Shown here: one piece after another, positions 1 to 6,269 of the stretch
How positions within the stretch are numbered: the first letter of the stretch is position 1
How the letters are laid out: each line of letters starts with the position of its first letter
NCBI GenBank assembly: GCA_004376385.1
Contig: SOJY01000067.1
Location: 1-13,182, forward strand
Direction of reading: 5' to 3'
Length of the DNA: 13,182 nucleotides
Source: Candidatus Bathyarchaeum sp.
GTDB taxonomy: Archaea > Thermoproteota > Bathyarchaeia > Bathyarchaeales > Bathyarchaeaceae
The notes under the pieces: generated by a model
Told to the model about the DNA's origin: nothing
Databases searched by the model: none
What the model saw: only the letters and a program-made list of their open reading frames with translations
Made by a program: the position numbers and the translations under genes

Positions 1-25
1 AACAGCAGGATACTAGCCTCAGAGG

Positions 26-1354
26 TTAGGGTGTTAGTCTGAATTGGTCTCTTGGAAAGAGCACTACCTCTCTTATGTTTTTTACGCCAGTTAAGACCAT
101 AAGCAGTCTTGCTAAGCCTAAACCCCATCCCGCGTGGGGAGGCATACCATAATCGAATGCCTGCAGATGAGTCTTGAAAGACTCCGTGCTTAGTCCCTGC
201 TCAGACAACCGCTTCATTAGCAATTCTTTGGAGTGGATACGGGCGCCTCCAGACGAAAGTTCTATCCAGTGCCACATCAAATCAAAGCCTTCGCTCAGTT
301 CTGGGTTGTCGTCCTTTGGTTTGATGTAAAACGCCTTAGCCTTGGTTGGCCAGTCAGTAATGAAATAATAGTATGGATGAAGCTTCCCAAGAACACGGTA
401 AGCTGCAGTGGGAATGTCCTCGCCCCACGGAACATGAACTTTTTCTGCCTCCAGCTCCTCCAAAACCTTACTGTAAGTTAAACGCTTGAAAGGAACCTCA
501 GGAACCACAATCTCGTGACCTAGAAGCTCAAGTTCCCGTTCACAGTTAGCCGCCACAGCCTTACAGACATTATGAATTAGCTCTTCAAGAACCTTCATGA
601 CATCTTCAGCATTTGCAAAAGCCTGCTCGATGTCCACAGAAATGAATTCGCTTAAGTGACGGCGAGTATGCGATTCCTCGGCTCTAAAAAAGGGTCCAAT
701 CTCAAAGACCTGCTCAAAATCCAGAATCAGCTGCTCCTTATAGAGCTGGGGACTCTGAGCCAGAAAAGCCTCCCGCGTAAAGTATGCAACAGGAAACAGG
801 GCAGAACCGCCCTCAGTAGCGGACACGATAATTCGTGGCGTGAATACTTCTATGTATCCCCGTTTTGACAAGAAAGCTCTGGCAGCCTCAAGAGCGGCAT
901 GCTGAACCTTGAAGATAGCCTGATTTTCTTCCCTGCGCAAATCCAGAACACGAGCATCAAGACGCACATCAATCTCTGCCTTGGTTCGTCCGGTTATATC
1001 GAGGGGCAACGGCTGTTGTGATACACTAAATATCCGCATTTCGTTTGGGACGATTTCTGCTCCGCGGGGAGCTTTTCCCATCTTCTTAACGGTTCCTTTA
1101 ACGCCGATGCTGTATTGCTTCTGCAGCGACTCAGCCTTCTCCACTACTTCACTTGCAACTTTGTGTCGATGGATAGTGATCTGCAGTTGTCCAGTCTTGT
1201 CTTGCAGTATCAGAAAGCGTAAGCCGCCTAAGTCGCGAATCTCCTGAACCCAGCCGAAAACCAAGACTTCTTGTCCGTCCAGTTCAGGACCTATATCAGC
1301 TGAATAATGGGTTCTTCGCCAGTCTCCCATCTTGTCAATTTTCACTGGAGACAC
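26..1354 (-). CDS. aspS: Aspartyl-tRNA synthetase, archaeal type, possibly non-discriminating
   Basis: Class II synthetase that charges tRNA with aspartate in the cytosol. The 442 residues match the usual archaeal length. An N-terminal anticodon-binding OB fold (about residues 28-112) precedes the catalytic core, with motif 2 at 223-237 (FRAEESHTRRH) and motif 3 at 409-418 (GWGLGLARLL). The C-terminus LFPRDQFRLTP is typical, so the gene is complete. Recalled alignment to Thermococcus AspRS puts Q37 at its Trp26 and P96 at its Lys85. Those two residues restrict that enzyme to tRNA-Asp, so this one may also charge tRNA-Asn; this is inference. The reading frame opens with GTG at 1354, only 6 nt after the stop of the KH gene. 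An ATG at 1330 (residue 9) would give the usual short N-terminus before RTHYS. Neither start has a clear ribosome site. Confidence 0.97.
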   Translation of the reverse strand: MSPVKIDKMGDWRRTHYSADIGPELDGQEVLVFGWVQEIRDLGGLRFLILQDKTGQLQITIHRHKVASEVVEKAESLQKQYSIGVKGTVKKMGKAPRGAEIVPNEMRIFSVSQQPLPLDITGRTKAEIDVRLDARVLDLRREENQAIFKVQHAALEAARAFLSKRGYIEVFTPRIIVSATEGGSALFPVAYFTREAFLAQSPQLYKEQLILDFEQVFEIGPFFRAEESHTRRHLSEFISVDIEQAFANAEDVMKVLEELIHNVCKAVAANCERELELLGHEIVVPEVPFKRLTYSKVLEELEAEKVHVPWGEDIPTAAYRVLGKLHPYYYFITDWPTKAKAFYIKPKDDNPELSEGFDLMWHWIELSSGGARIHSKELLMKRLSEQGLSTESFKTHLQAFDYGMPPHAGWGLGLARLLMVLTGVKNIREVVLFPRDQFRLTP

Positions 1355-1360
1355 CGACGC

Positions 1361-1867
1361 TTATTGAGCGAATTCTACTCTTAGGGTCATTCCCCGAAGT
1401 TTTTCGGCGAGTTCCTTCGAAGCTTTGACGTTAGGAATTCTTTTCCGTCTTCCCCGATTCAAGATAACTCTTGTCTCAGTGGTTCCGTCAGGCAACCAAA
1501 TCTTGTTTATCGTCAGAATAGTCAAAGGAACAAAGAGGTCTTCCAAGAACTTTCGTTCAGTCACTCCATGTTCCAGAACACGAATAGTTTTTTTCGTCTT
1601 TTCGCCGAGAGCCTTAACAATTTTTCCGCCATGGCTCAAAAGACGCGGCACGTCACCCTTATTGACGAGAATAGCAAGGATTCTATCCGATTCCACAGCC
1701 TTGTGAAAATGTACATCTTGAAGAGAAGGATACTGTTCTTCCAGAGACAAAAGTAAGCGGGCTACAGTGAAGCCTACCTCACTGACTTCCCCCGACTCAA
1801 GTTTTCCTTGACATTTTGAGCACAATATTCCGCTTTTCAAGCAGAAATTGCATAGTTCGGTTTTCAC
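1361..1867 (-). CDS. Zinc-ribbon and KH-domain RNA-binding protein (NusA-like)
   Basis: A 168-residue protein with an N-terminal four-cysteine zinc site (C6, C9, C16, C19). A KH-type RNA-binding segment follows at about 52-100, with the glycine-rich turn SHGGKIVKALGEK at 78-90. A basic C-terminal part (about 112-168, with RGRRKR at 138-143) may be a second KH-like fold. The architecture resembles archaeal NusA-like KH proteins implied in transcription or RNA handling. The specific target is unknown. The start is GTG at 1867, about 12 nt after the ribosome site GGGAGG. A TATA-like box at 1912-1919 gives a short leader. It is the first gene of a two-gene unit with aspS, so the pair is probably cotranscribed and aspS translation-coupled. 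Confidence 0.85.
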   Translation of the reverse strand: MKTELCNFCLKSGILCSKCQGKLESGEVSEVGFTVARLLLSLEEQYPSLQDVHFHKAVESDRILAILVNKGDVPRLLSHGGKIVKALGEKTKKTIRVLEHGVTERKFLEDLFVPLTILTINKIWLPDGTTETRVILNRGRRKRIPNVKASKELAEKLRGMTLRVEFAQ

Positions 1868-1911
1868 TGCGTCTTGTGTCCTCCCTGAAATAAAGGAGTT
1901 AGCGACGGAGC

Positions 1912-1919
1912 CTTTTAAA
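1912..1919 (-). promoter_or_regulatory. TATA-like box of the KH protein-aspS unit
   Basis: The minus strand reads TTTAAAAG. A start site about 25 nt downstream (near 1888) would leave a leader of about 20 nt containing GGGAGG before the GTG at 1867. Placement by spacing only. Confidence 0.45.
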
Positions 1920-1948
1920 CTTGCGTGTTTTTGGTTATTTCGCCAAGG

Positions 1949-2185
1949 TTATTTAAGGTCTGGCATGAAACGACGCAGGGTTACGTCCACAACGTCGACC
2001 GCTCTGCTGATTGCCATACCTCATGCCGTAACGGAGACTTGTTGCTCCGCCGTGGAAAAAAGATACGCCCGCCAGCATGTAGTTCATTACTGGCTTTCTC
2101 CCAATCAGAACAGAACTGTTTTCTGCCAGCTTCCGCCTCGCTCCTTCGTCTTTTCTGTTCGTGAACTTGCTAAGCTTTTTGGCAT
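1949..2185 (-). pseudogene. alba: Broken Alba chromatin protein gene
   Basis: Alba is the small archaeal nucleic-acid-binding protein of chromatin. Its hallmark SSVLIGRKPVMNYMLAGV is readable on the minus strand at about 2063-2118, including the IGRKPVMNY lysine region. The later hallmark GMAISRAVDVVDVTLRRFMP is readable at about 1958-2020, but in another frame. The frame of this second part equals that of an ATG at 2185, which starts MPKSLASSRTEKTK, a plausible Alba N-terminus. The core therefore lies between two frame changes, one near 2126-2140 and one near 2037-2042. A TGA at 2021-2023 stands where Alba has the Arg of KARG. The protein ends after FMPDLK, losing the last third of a usual 90-100 residue Alba. 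Four separate lesions argue for true decay rather than one sequencing error. It lies upstream of the KH gene in the same direction. Confidence 0.85.
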
Positions 2186-2394
2186 CGCAATAAATACGTT
2201 GTGGTAAATCTTTGCATATGGTGTAAAGTCAGGTGGGCGGGGAATCGCTTCTCCCAAAAAGAGGTTCATCAGGCGGTAATTTTATCAAAAAGGATGGAAC
2301 TGCTCACGGCAAGGCCATTTTTAGAGAGAAGACTGTTTGAAAGCATGGAGATGTAGTGAGACTGGTGGTTGAAACAATTAGGGGGAAGGGAAAA
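2186..2394. other. Intergenic stretch with no recognisable gene
   Basis: Between the alba remnant and the L40e promoter I see only short open frames without a ribosome site or a family signature. One plus-strand open stretch ending near 2358 has residues MELLTARPFLERRL but no supporting context. No tRNA T-loop or convincing box C/D signature was found. Confidence 0.4.
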
Positions 2395-2402
2395 CATATT
2401 TA
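2395..2402 (+). promoter_or_regulatory. TATA-like box of the L40e gene
   Basis: CATATTTA preceded by a purine-rich GGAAAA stretch that could serve as the BRE. A transcription start near 2424 would leave a leader of about 30 nt. Placement by spacing only. Confidence 0.4.
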
Positions 2403-2446
2403 GGTCAGAGGTGATTTGAATCGTAACTAAGCTCAGCTAACGGAGA

Positions 2447-2617
2447 ATGTCTGATTTGCCTATAATGGATCCCTTCAAGAAAACGCTTGCACAGAAGCAT
2501 AGGCTCTACATGAAAATCTGTCGAGAGTGCGGAGCACGAAACGCTTCCAGCGCCGTCAAGTGCAGGAAATGCAGAAGAAAGAATCTGCGATGGAAGAAAC
2601 GGGAAATCGTCCGCTAA
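2447..2617 (+). CDS. rpl40e: Ribosomal protein L40e
   Basis: A 56-codon gene for the small zinc-ribbon protein of the large ribosomal subunit. It holds CRECGARN and CRKCRRKN, giving the four zinc-binding cysteines (C25, C28, C39, C42 counted from the first ATG), and ends in a basic tail WKKREIVR typical of the family. The start is uncertain. The ATG at 2447 lies only 1 nt after GGAG (2442-2445), too close for normal use. A TTG at 2456 would give the N-terminus MPIMDP, which matches the common archaeal MPI-x-DP start, and sits 10 nt after GGAG. I therefore favour TTG 2456, although the longer frame is given here. Confidence 0.9.
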   Translation: MSDLPIMDPFKKTLAQKHRLYMKICRECGARNASSAVKCRKCRRKNLRWKKREIVR

Positions 2618-3097
2618 AACATGCGAAACTGATTAGATCTTTTAAAGATAATATTCAAATCGTAGTCAACAGAGACCGATCAAGCACTTGATTTTTGGCA
2701 ACCCCCAACAAGCCTTAAGTTACCATATGGTCCATTAGCAACTCTCCAAATTTCTTCCGCGTGAAGCTAAGTAACACACGCTTTCTCTCACACTATGACC
2801 CGGAAGATGAATGGTGCTCGTTCTTCACATATGTTATAAAACATGAAATACTGTAAGAAGGTCAATAAATACACGTGAATGAAGCTAATTAAAGAAGTCA
2901 TCAAGGAGCGGAAGGAAAATCCGCACATACTTGCAGTTAAAAATTGATAAAAGCGAATTATCTACCACTCCAACAGTTCTTACAAACGTCTCATCCAACA
3001 AAAACATATTAGGAGACTAATAACAGCTGATTGTTGAAAACAGCCTTTTTTCTAAAATCAGTAGCAACTGTGTTCTTAATGTGCTTAACTTCTGTTT
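2618..3097. other. 480-base gene-poor stretch with short open remnants
   Basis: No convincing gene is present. A GTG-initiated 31-codon frame at 2761-2856 (plus) reads MKLSNTRFLSHYDPEDEW and continues to a stop. An ATG-initiated 22-codon frame at 2879-2947 (plus) reads MKLIKEVIKERKENPHIL. A minus-strand run near 2680-2760 reads AEEIWRVANGPYGN but lacks a start. None has a ribosome site. They look more protein-like than random frames, so the stretch may hold decayed genes. I recognise no family. The sequence near 3026-3051 may be a terminator. Confidence 0.35.
3026..3051 (+). terminator. Possible intrinsic terminator, plus strand
   Basis: GCTG at 3026-3029 pairs with CAGC at 3041-3044, with two more A-T pairs after a mismatch. 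A run of six T follows at 3046-3051. The stem is short, and no certain gene ends just upstream. Confidence 0.35.
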
Positions 3098-3886
3098 TTA
3101 GACCATGACTGCAATGATCATGATGAGGGCGATCATCCGGTTGATTTCGTTGGTGGCTCCCATAACGTCACCCGTTACGCTTTCCAAAGTATTGTTAGCA
3201 TAAGAAGTCAAAACCGCTACAGCAACCGCCATCGCAGCAAGAACAAAAACAAAATAGACGCCGACTAAAAGGAAACCTACCACTGCACACAAGAGCAAGG
3301 AACAAATTACCTCAAGATGCTTTTTCTCCATGGATTCAACCACATAATATCCCATGCCCTTGTATGTCGGCTTTTTTCCCAAATATGCAGTCAAAACCAT
3401 ACTCTCTTTAGCCACAACCTCAGCGACTACCGCCGCCTTCAAGATGTCCAAACCAGAAAACTGCCCAAAAGCTAAACCCGTCAAAGCAAGGACGATAACT
3501 CCAGATGCCACAGCCGCCGCACCCGTGTACATATCATGCATAACCTCCAGCCTCCGTTTGGTGTCGCCCCTAGCCATCGCCGCATCACTTAGATCCAAGA
3601 GACCATCCAAATGATGAAAACCAGTCAGAAGCTGTATACTAGCTAAAACAAGGAAACCAGAAATCAAGTCTGGCAAAAAAATGTTTGATACAAAACCTAC
3701 TGCACCAGCAACCAACCCTATCGCTAACGCGACTACGGGACAAAGAAAAAAATACTTTGATACCGCCTCAATTGACTCCATTCCAAGAGGCATAATTGTC
3801 AAGAAACCGAACAAACCCTTCAAACCTTTGACTAGCAACCAGAACACCTCACCGGACCATTCTGCCTTGAAGAAACTATGTTCCAT
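3098..3886 (-). CDS. cobS: Adenosylcobinamide-GDP ribazoletransferase (cobalamin synthase)
   Basis: Integral membrane enzyme that joins adenosylcobinamide-GDP to alpha-ribazole (or its phosphate) in the last steps of cobamide assembly. The signature HHLDGLLDLSDA is at 91-102, a MHDMYTGAA segment with the family's conserved Asp and Gly at 116-124, and TGDVMGATNEINR at 238-250. Several hydrophobic helices lie between. The length of 262 is normal. The annotated ATG at 3886 gives about 15 more N-terminal residues than usual, and the only good TATA-like box (3893-3900, CTTAAAAG) lies too close to it. A TTG at 3838 (residue 17), 9 nt after GGTGAG, is a possible alternative start. The gene is divergent from the corrinoid protein gene, 127 nt away, so both may be controlled from the same spacer. 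Confidence 0.93.
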   Translation of the reverse strand: MEHSFFKAEWSGEVFWLLVKGLKGLFGFLTIMPLGMESIEAVSKYFFLCPVVALAIGLVAGAVGFVSNIFLPDLISGFLVLASIQLLTGFHHLDGLLDLSDAAMARGDTKRRLEVMHDMYTGAAAVASGVIVLALTGLAFGQFSGLDILKAAVVAEVVAKESMVLTAYLGKKPTYKGMGYYVVESMEKKHLEVICSLLLCAVVGFLLVGVYFVFVLAAMAVAVAVLTSYANNTLESVTGDVMGATNEINRMIALIMIIAVMV

Positions 3887-3955
3887 AATACTCTTTTAAG
3901 TTTGTTCAAGAAATCACACCCAAAAACTGTCTGTTGATACTATTTCGACAAAAAG

Positions 3956-3963
3956 CTTATACG
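3956..3963 (+). promoter_or_regulatory. TATA box of the corrinoid protein-mtrH unit
   Basis: CTTATACG preceded by AAAAAG (BRE-like). A start site near 3986 leaves a leader of about 28 nt carrying the ribosome site GGAAG at 4001-4005, 8 nt before the ATG at 4014. Confidence 0.5.
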
Positions 3964-4013
3964 CTTGTCCATTCATAAAATCTCAATTACGCAATAAAAA
4001 GGAAGTAATTTTA

Positions 4014-4439
4014 ATGTCTTGGTTAAAATCCATGATGGAAAAAGAACCGCCTGAACCCGAAAACCCCATAGGAACCGTTGTAATAGGAACACTCGATCCC
4101 GATATGCACCTAACCCCCAAAGAAATGGTACGCAAATCTCTCAAAAAAGCAGGATTCAAATGCATCGACCTCGGAAAAAAGGCACCAGCAGCCGACTTTG
4201 CTACACAAGCCAAAGCAAACAACGCCGACATTATAGCAGTTTCAATAAACACCTCACCAGCCAAAAACAATATCCCCCAAGTGATGGCAGCCATCGAAGC
4301 TGCAGGACTGAAGGGCAAAGTCACCATTATGATCGGTGGCGCAGCCGTCGAAAAAAGTGACGTAGATGCAATAGGCGCATTGTTCGGTGAAACTCGGGAA
4401 GAGGCTGTAGCCATCGCAAAAAAGGCTCTTGGAAAGTAA
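4014..4439 (+). CDS. Stand-alone corrinoid-binding (B12-binding) protein, cap-less, with altered motif
   Basis: A 141-residue soluble protein made almost only of the Rossmann-like B12-binding fold. It lacks the helical cap domain found before this fold in MtaC/MetH-type methyl carriers; only about 18 residues precede the first strand. The cobalt-ligand motif reads D30-M-H32-L-T-P35. Asp and His are kept, but the glycine of the canonical DxHxxG is proline. The second motif, normally SxL, reads SIN (about 77-79), and the late IGGAAV loop (about 107-112) is kept. The fold thus looks able to bind a corrinoid with a His ligand, but with modified surroundings. The ribosome site GGAAG precedes the ATG by 8 nt. 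mtrH follows after 43 nt, so this is probably the methyl-carrying partner of MtrH. It could instead be a corrinoid storage or trafficking protein. Confidence 0.85.
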   Translation: MSWLKSMMEKEPPEPENPIGTVVIGTLDPDMHLTPKEMVRKSLKKAGFKCIDLGKKAPAADFATQAKANNADIIAVSINTSPAKNNIPQVMAAIEAAGLKGKVTIMIGGAAVEKSDVDAIGALFGETREEAVAIAKKALGK

Positions 4440-4482
4440 GCTCAGCGGCAACTATTCCGCAAAAAATGAGGCGTGAACTAGA

Positions 4483-5400
4483 ATGTTTAGATTTGAGAAG
4501 AAACAAAAAATTATTAACGCCGGCGGCATCAAGCTCGGAGGTCAACCTGGAGAGCTTCCCACTGCTCTTACCGCCTCAATCTTTTACATTGGTCATAAGA
4601 TTGTAGAGGACAAGAAGAAGGGAACCTTTGACAAGGCAAGAGCTGAAGCTCTAATTAACAGAATGGACGAGCTTTCCGACATGACAACCAACCCATTCAT
4701 CTTAGATGTCGTAGGCGCTTCGGTACCCGCATTCCAAAACTACATCACCTTCATCAGCAAAGTAACACAAGCACCAATACAGATAGACGCTATCAGTCCC
4801 AGACTAAGAATGGAAACCATCAAATGGGCACACGAAATTGGACTATCAGCCAGACTCATCAACAACTCCATCTACAGAGGCGTCAAAGAAGCAGAACTAC
4901 AAAACCTAAAGGACTGCGGCGTAAAAGCATCCATTATCTTGTGTGACAACCCCACAGACGACACCACCCAAGGCAAACTCGATGTTTTGCCAGGAATACT
5001 AGCAATGGGTGACCAAGCTGGAATAGAAGGTGCTCTCATCGACACTGCTATGCCCGCATGGGGCATAGGCGTAGGAGCAGGCCTCAGATCAATATACTTG
5101 ATCAAAGAACAATACGGTGACCGCGGAGCCGTTGGAACAGGAATCGGAAACGTGTCTGACACCCTCGGATGGGTCAAAGGCAACTTCCCGAAAAACATCA
5201 AAAAAGCCGTCGACGCAGCACAAAACGCTATACTGCCAATGATCGGAGCAGACTGGATCATGTTTGGGCCAATCGAATTTGCAGAATTCGTTTTCCCAGC
5301 TGTTGCAGTAATTGACACATACATATTGACTGCCACTGCGGAACTTGGCACCAGACCAGCTGTCGAAGGAATGCATCCGCTCTACAAGCTAGTCGGTTAA
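4483..5400 (+). CDS. mtrH: MtrH-family methyltetrahydropterin:corrinoid methyltransferase
   Basis: MtrH is the soluble TIM-barrel subunit of tetrahydromethanopterin S-methyltransferase, which moves methyl between a corrinoid and tetrahydromethanopterin. The 305-residue protein begins MFRFEKKQ and has GGQPGE at 19-24, IFYIGHKIV at 33-41 and DVVGAS at 75-80, all family hallmarks. It is full length. No mtrA-G genes for the membrane complex are near, so it probably works outside that complex with the small corrinoid protein encoded 43 nt upstream. This gives a two-part corrinoid-to-pterin transfer module like those seen in methylotrophic and acetogenic archaea. The direction of transfer cannot be read from sequence. 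The ATG at 4483 follows GAGG (4468-4471) by 11 nt. A strong terminator lies downstream. Confidence 0.92.
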   Translation: MFRFEKKQKIINAGGIKLGGQPGELPTALTASIFYIGHKIVEDKKKGTFDKARAEALINRMDELSDMTTNPFILDVVGASVPAFQNYITFISKVTQAPIQIDAISPRLRMETIKWAHEIGLSARLINNSIYRGVKEAELQNLKDCGVKASIILCDNPTDDTTQGKLDVLPGILAMGDQAGIEGALIDTAMPAWGIGVGAGLRSIYLIKEQYGDRGAVGTGIGNVSDTLGWVKGNFPKNIKKAVDAAQNAILPMIGADWIMFGPIEFAEFVFPAVAVIDTYILTATAELGTRPAVEGMHPLYKLVG

Positions 5401-5424
5401 ACTATAGCAAACCAAAATTTTTCC

Positions 5425-5456
5425 ATGGGCTTTTGCCCATTTTCTTATTTTTTCTT
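5425..5456 (+). terminator. Intrinsic terminator of the corrinoid protein-mtrH unit
   Basis: A perfect hairpin ATGGGC/GCCCAT (5425-5430 and 5435-5440) with a TTTT loop is followed by a T-rich tail to 5456. It lies 24 nt after the mtrH stop and ends this two-gene unit. Confidence 0.8.
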
Positions 5457-5558
5457 CAAAATCTCAATCTTAACGCTCTTGAGTGGGTTTACCCAAGTTA
5501 CGTTTACCTCTTTCAGTCTTCCTCATGGCACTCAATCAGCTGACTTGGAGAACTACGC

Positions 5559-5566
5559 TTTTATGT
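5559..5566 (+). promoter_or_regulatory. TATA box of the DUF1616-type gene
   Basis: TTTTATGT. A start near 5588 would leave a leader of only about 9 nt before the ATG at 5597, with GGTG at 5588-5591. This supports the shorter start of that gene. Confidence 0.45.
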
Positions 5567-5596
5567 AAACATGCCAATAAGAAAGTTGGTGCACAA

Positions 5597-6166
5597 ATGA
5601 AATCCCTAGAAACAGTCATCTTAGACATTTTGGAGACAAAGCAACCAGAGAACGTGAAAGAACTAGTTCAGTTAGTTCAAGAACAAGTTGACGCTAAACT
5701 CGAAGATATACAGAAAGAAGTAAAGAACCTTCACCGAAAAGGACTGGTGTCCCTTGAGGAACCAACGCACCATAAAGGAAACTTCATCAGCTTTCTGTCT
5801 CCGAGAAAGAGTCGCTGGTTCTGGATTATCATATGCACATCAATTCTTTCGTTCGCTTCTATCATATTCTTTCCCGAAACCGGCACCCCATTATCCTATC
5901 TAAGGTACATATTTGCCTTCGTTCTCGTAGCCTTTTTGCCTGGATATTGCCTAACCGAAACATTGTTTCCCAGAGAAGATGCACTGGACGTAATCGAAAG
6001 ATTCACCTTTTCCATAGGATTAAGCTTCGCCATAACCGCCCTAGTAGGCCTCTTCTTGAGCTTCACCCCCATCGGCTTAACCCTAGCAACATCACTTCCA
6101 GCTTTAGGTTCTCTAGTAATTATTTTGGCTATAGTGGCCTTAATTCGAAAACACAAAACGCAGTAA
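5597..6166 (+). CDS. Winged-helix plus four-helix membrane protein, DUF1616-type
   Basis: The 189-residue product has two parts. Residues 1-60 look like a winged-helix DNA- or protein-binding fold (KELVQLVQEQVDAKLEDI and then a wing-like KGLVSLEE). Residues 74-183 form four hydrophobic helices, with the segment LRYIFAFVLVAFLPGYCL typical of archaeal DUF1616 proteins. The frame is open back to an ATG at 5483. I chose the ATG at 5597 because GGTG sits 5 nt before it and a TATA box fits a short leader; the upstream 38 codons look non-coding. The function of DUF1616 proteins is unknown. The layout suggests a membrane-tethered sensor or regulator. It sits just after the mtrH terminator, so it has its own transcription. 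Confidence 0.75.
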   Translation: MKSLETVILDILETKQPENVKELVQLVQEQVDAKLEDIQKEVKNLHRKGLVSLEEPTHHKGNFISFLSPRKSRWFWIIICTSILSFASIIFFPETGTPLSYLRYIFAFVLVAFLPGYCLTETLFPREDALDVIERFTFSIGLSFAITALVGLFLSFTPIGLTLATSLPALGSLVIILAIVALIRKHKTQ

Positions 6167-6220
6167 CCACTTTATAGCCTGCAAGCTCGAGAGAAAAACT
6201 GCTGTTTGATTTGTATGTTA

Positions 6221-6246
6221 AAAAAAGAGAAAAAAGGCCGAAGCCT
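6221..6246 (-). terminator. Intrinsic terminator of the first Cys-motif paralog
   Basis: On the minus strand AGGC-TTCG-GCCT forms a hairpin closed as C(UUCG)G, a very stable tetraloop. A run of T-rich sequence (TTTTTTCTCTTTTTTT) follows. It lies 23 nt after the gene's stop. Confidence 0.75.
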
Positions 6247-6269
6247 ATATTTTGTTGAAAAAATTGGTT

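Noticed and set aside
1848..2207. 119-codon plus-strand open frame
   Set aside because: It lies opposite the alba remnant and the start of the KH gene, has no family signature and no ribosome site; the Alba hallmarks are on the other strand.
2186..2446. Possible tRNA or small stable RNA in the spacer before L40e
   Set aside because: No T-loop consensus, no cloverleaf and no convincing C/D boxes were found by eye.
2762..2888. Two copies of TGAAGCTAA (2762-2770 and 2880-2888) as possible insertion-site repeats
   Set aside because: Only 9 nt long, no element ends or transposase between them, and both fall at the start of short frames; probably chance.
3983..4414. 143-codon minus-strand open frame
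   Set aside because: Low-complexity Ser/Ala/Pro shadow of the corrinoid protein gene, which has clear B12-binding motifs.
4872..5351. 159-codon minus-strand open frame
   Set aside because: Shadow of mtrH with no family features.
5483..5596. 38-residue N-terminal extension of the DUF1616-type protein
   Set aside because: It starts just after a terminator, includes the likely TATA box of the gene, and reads as non-coding.
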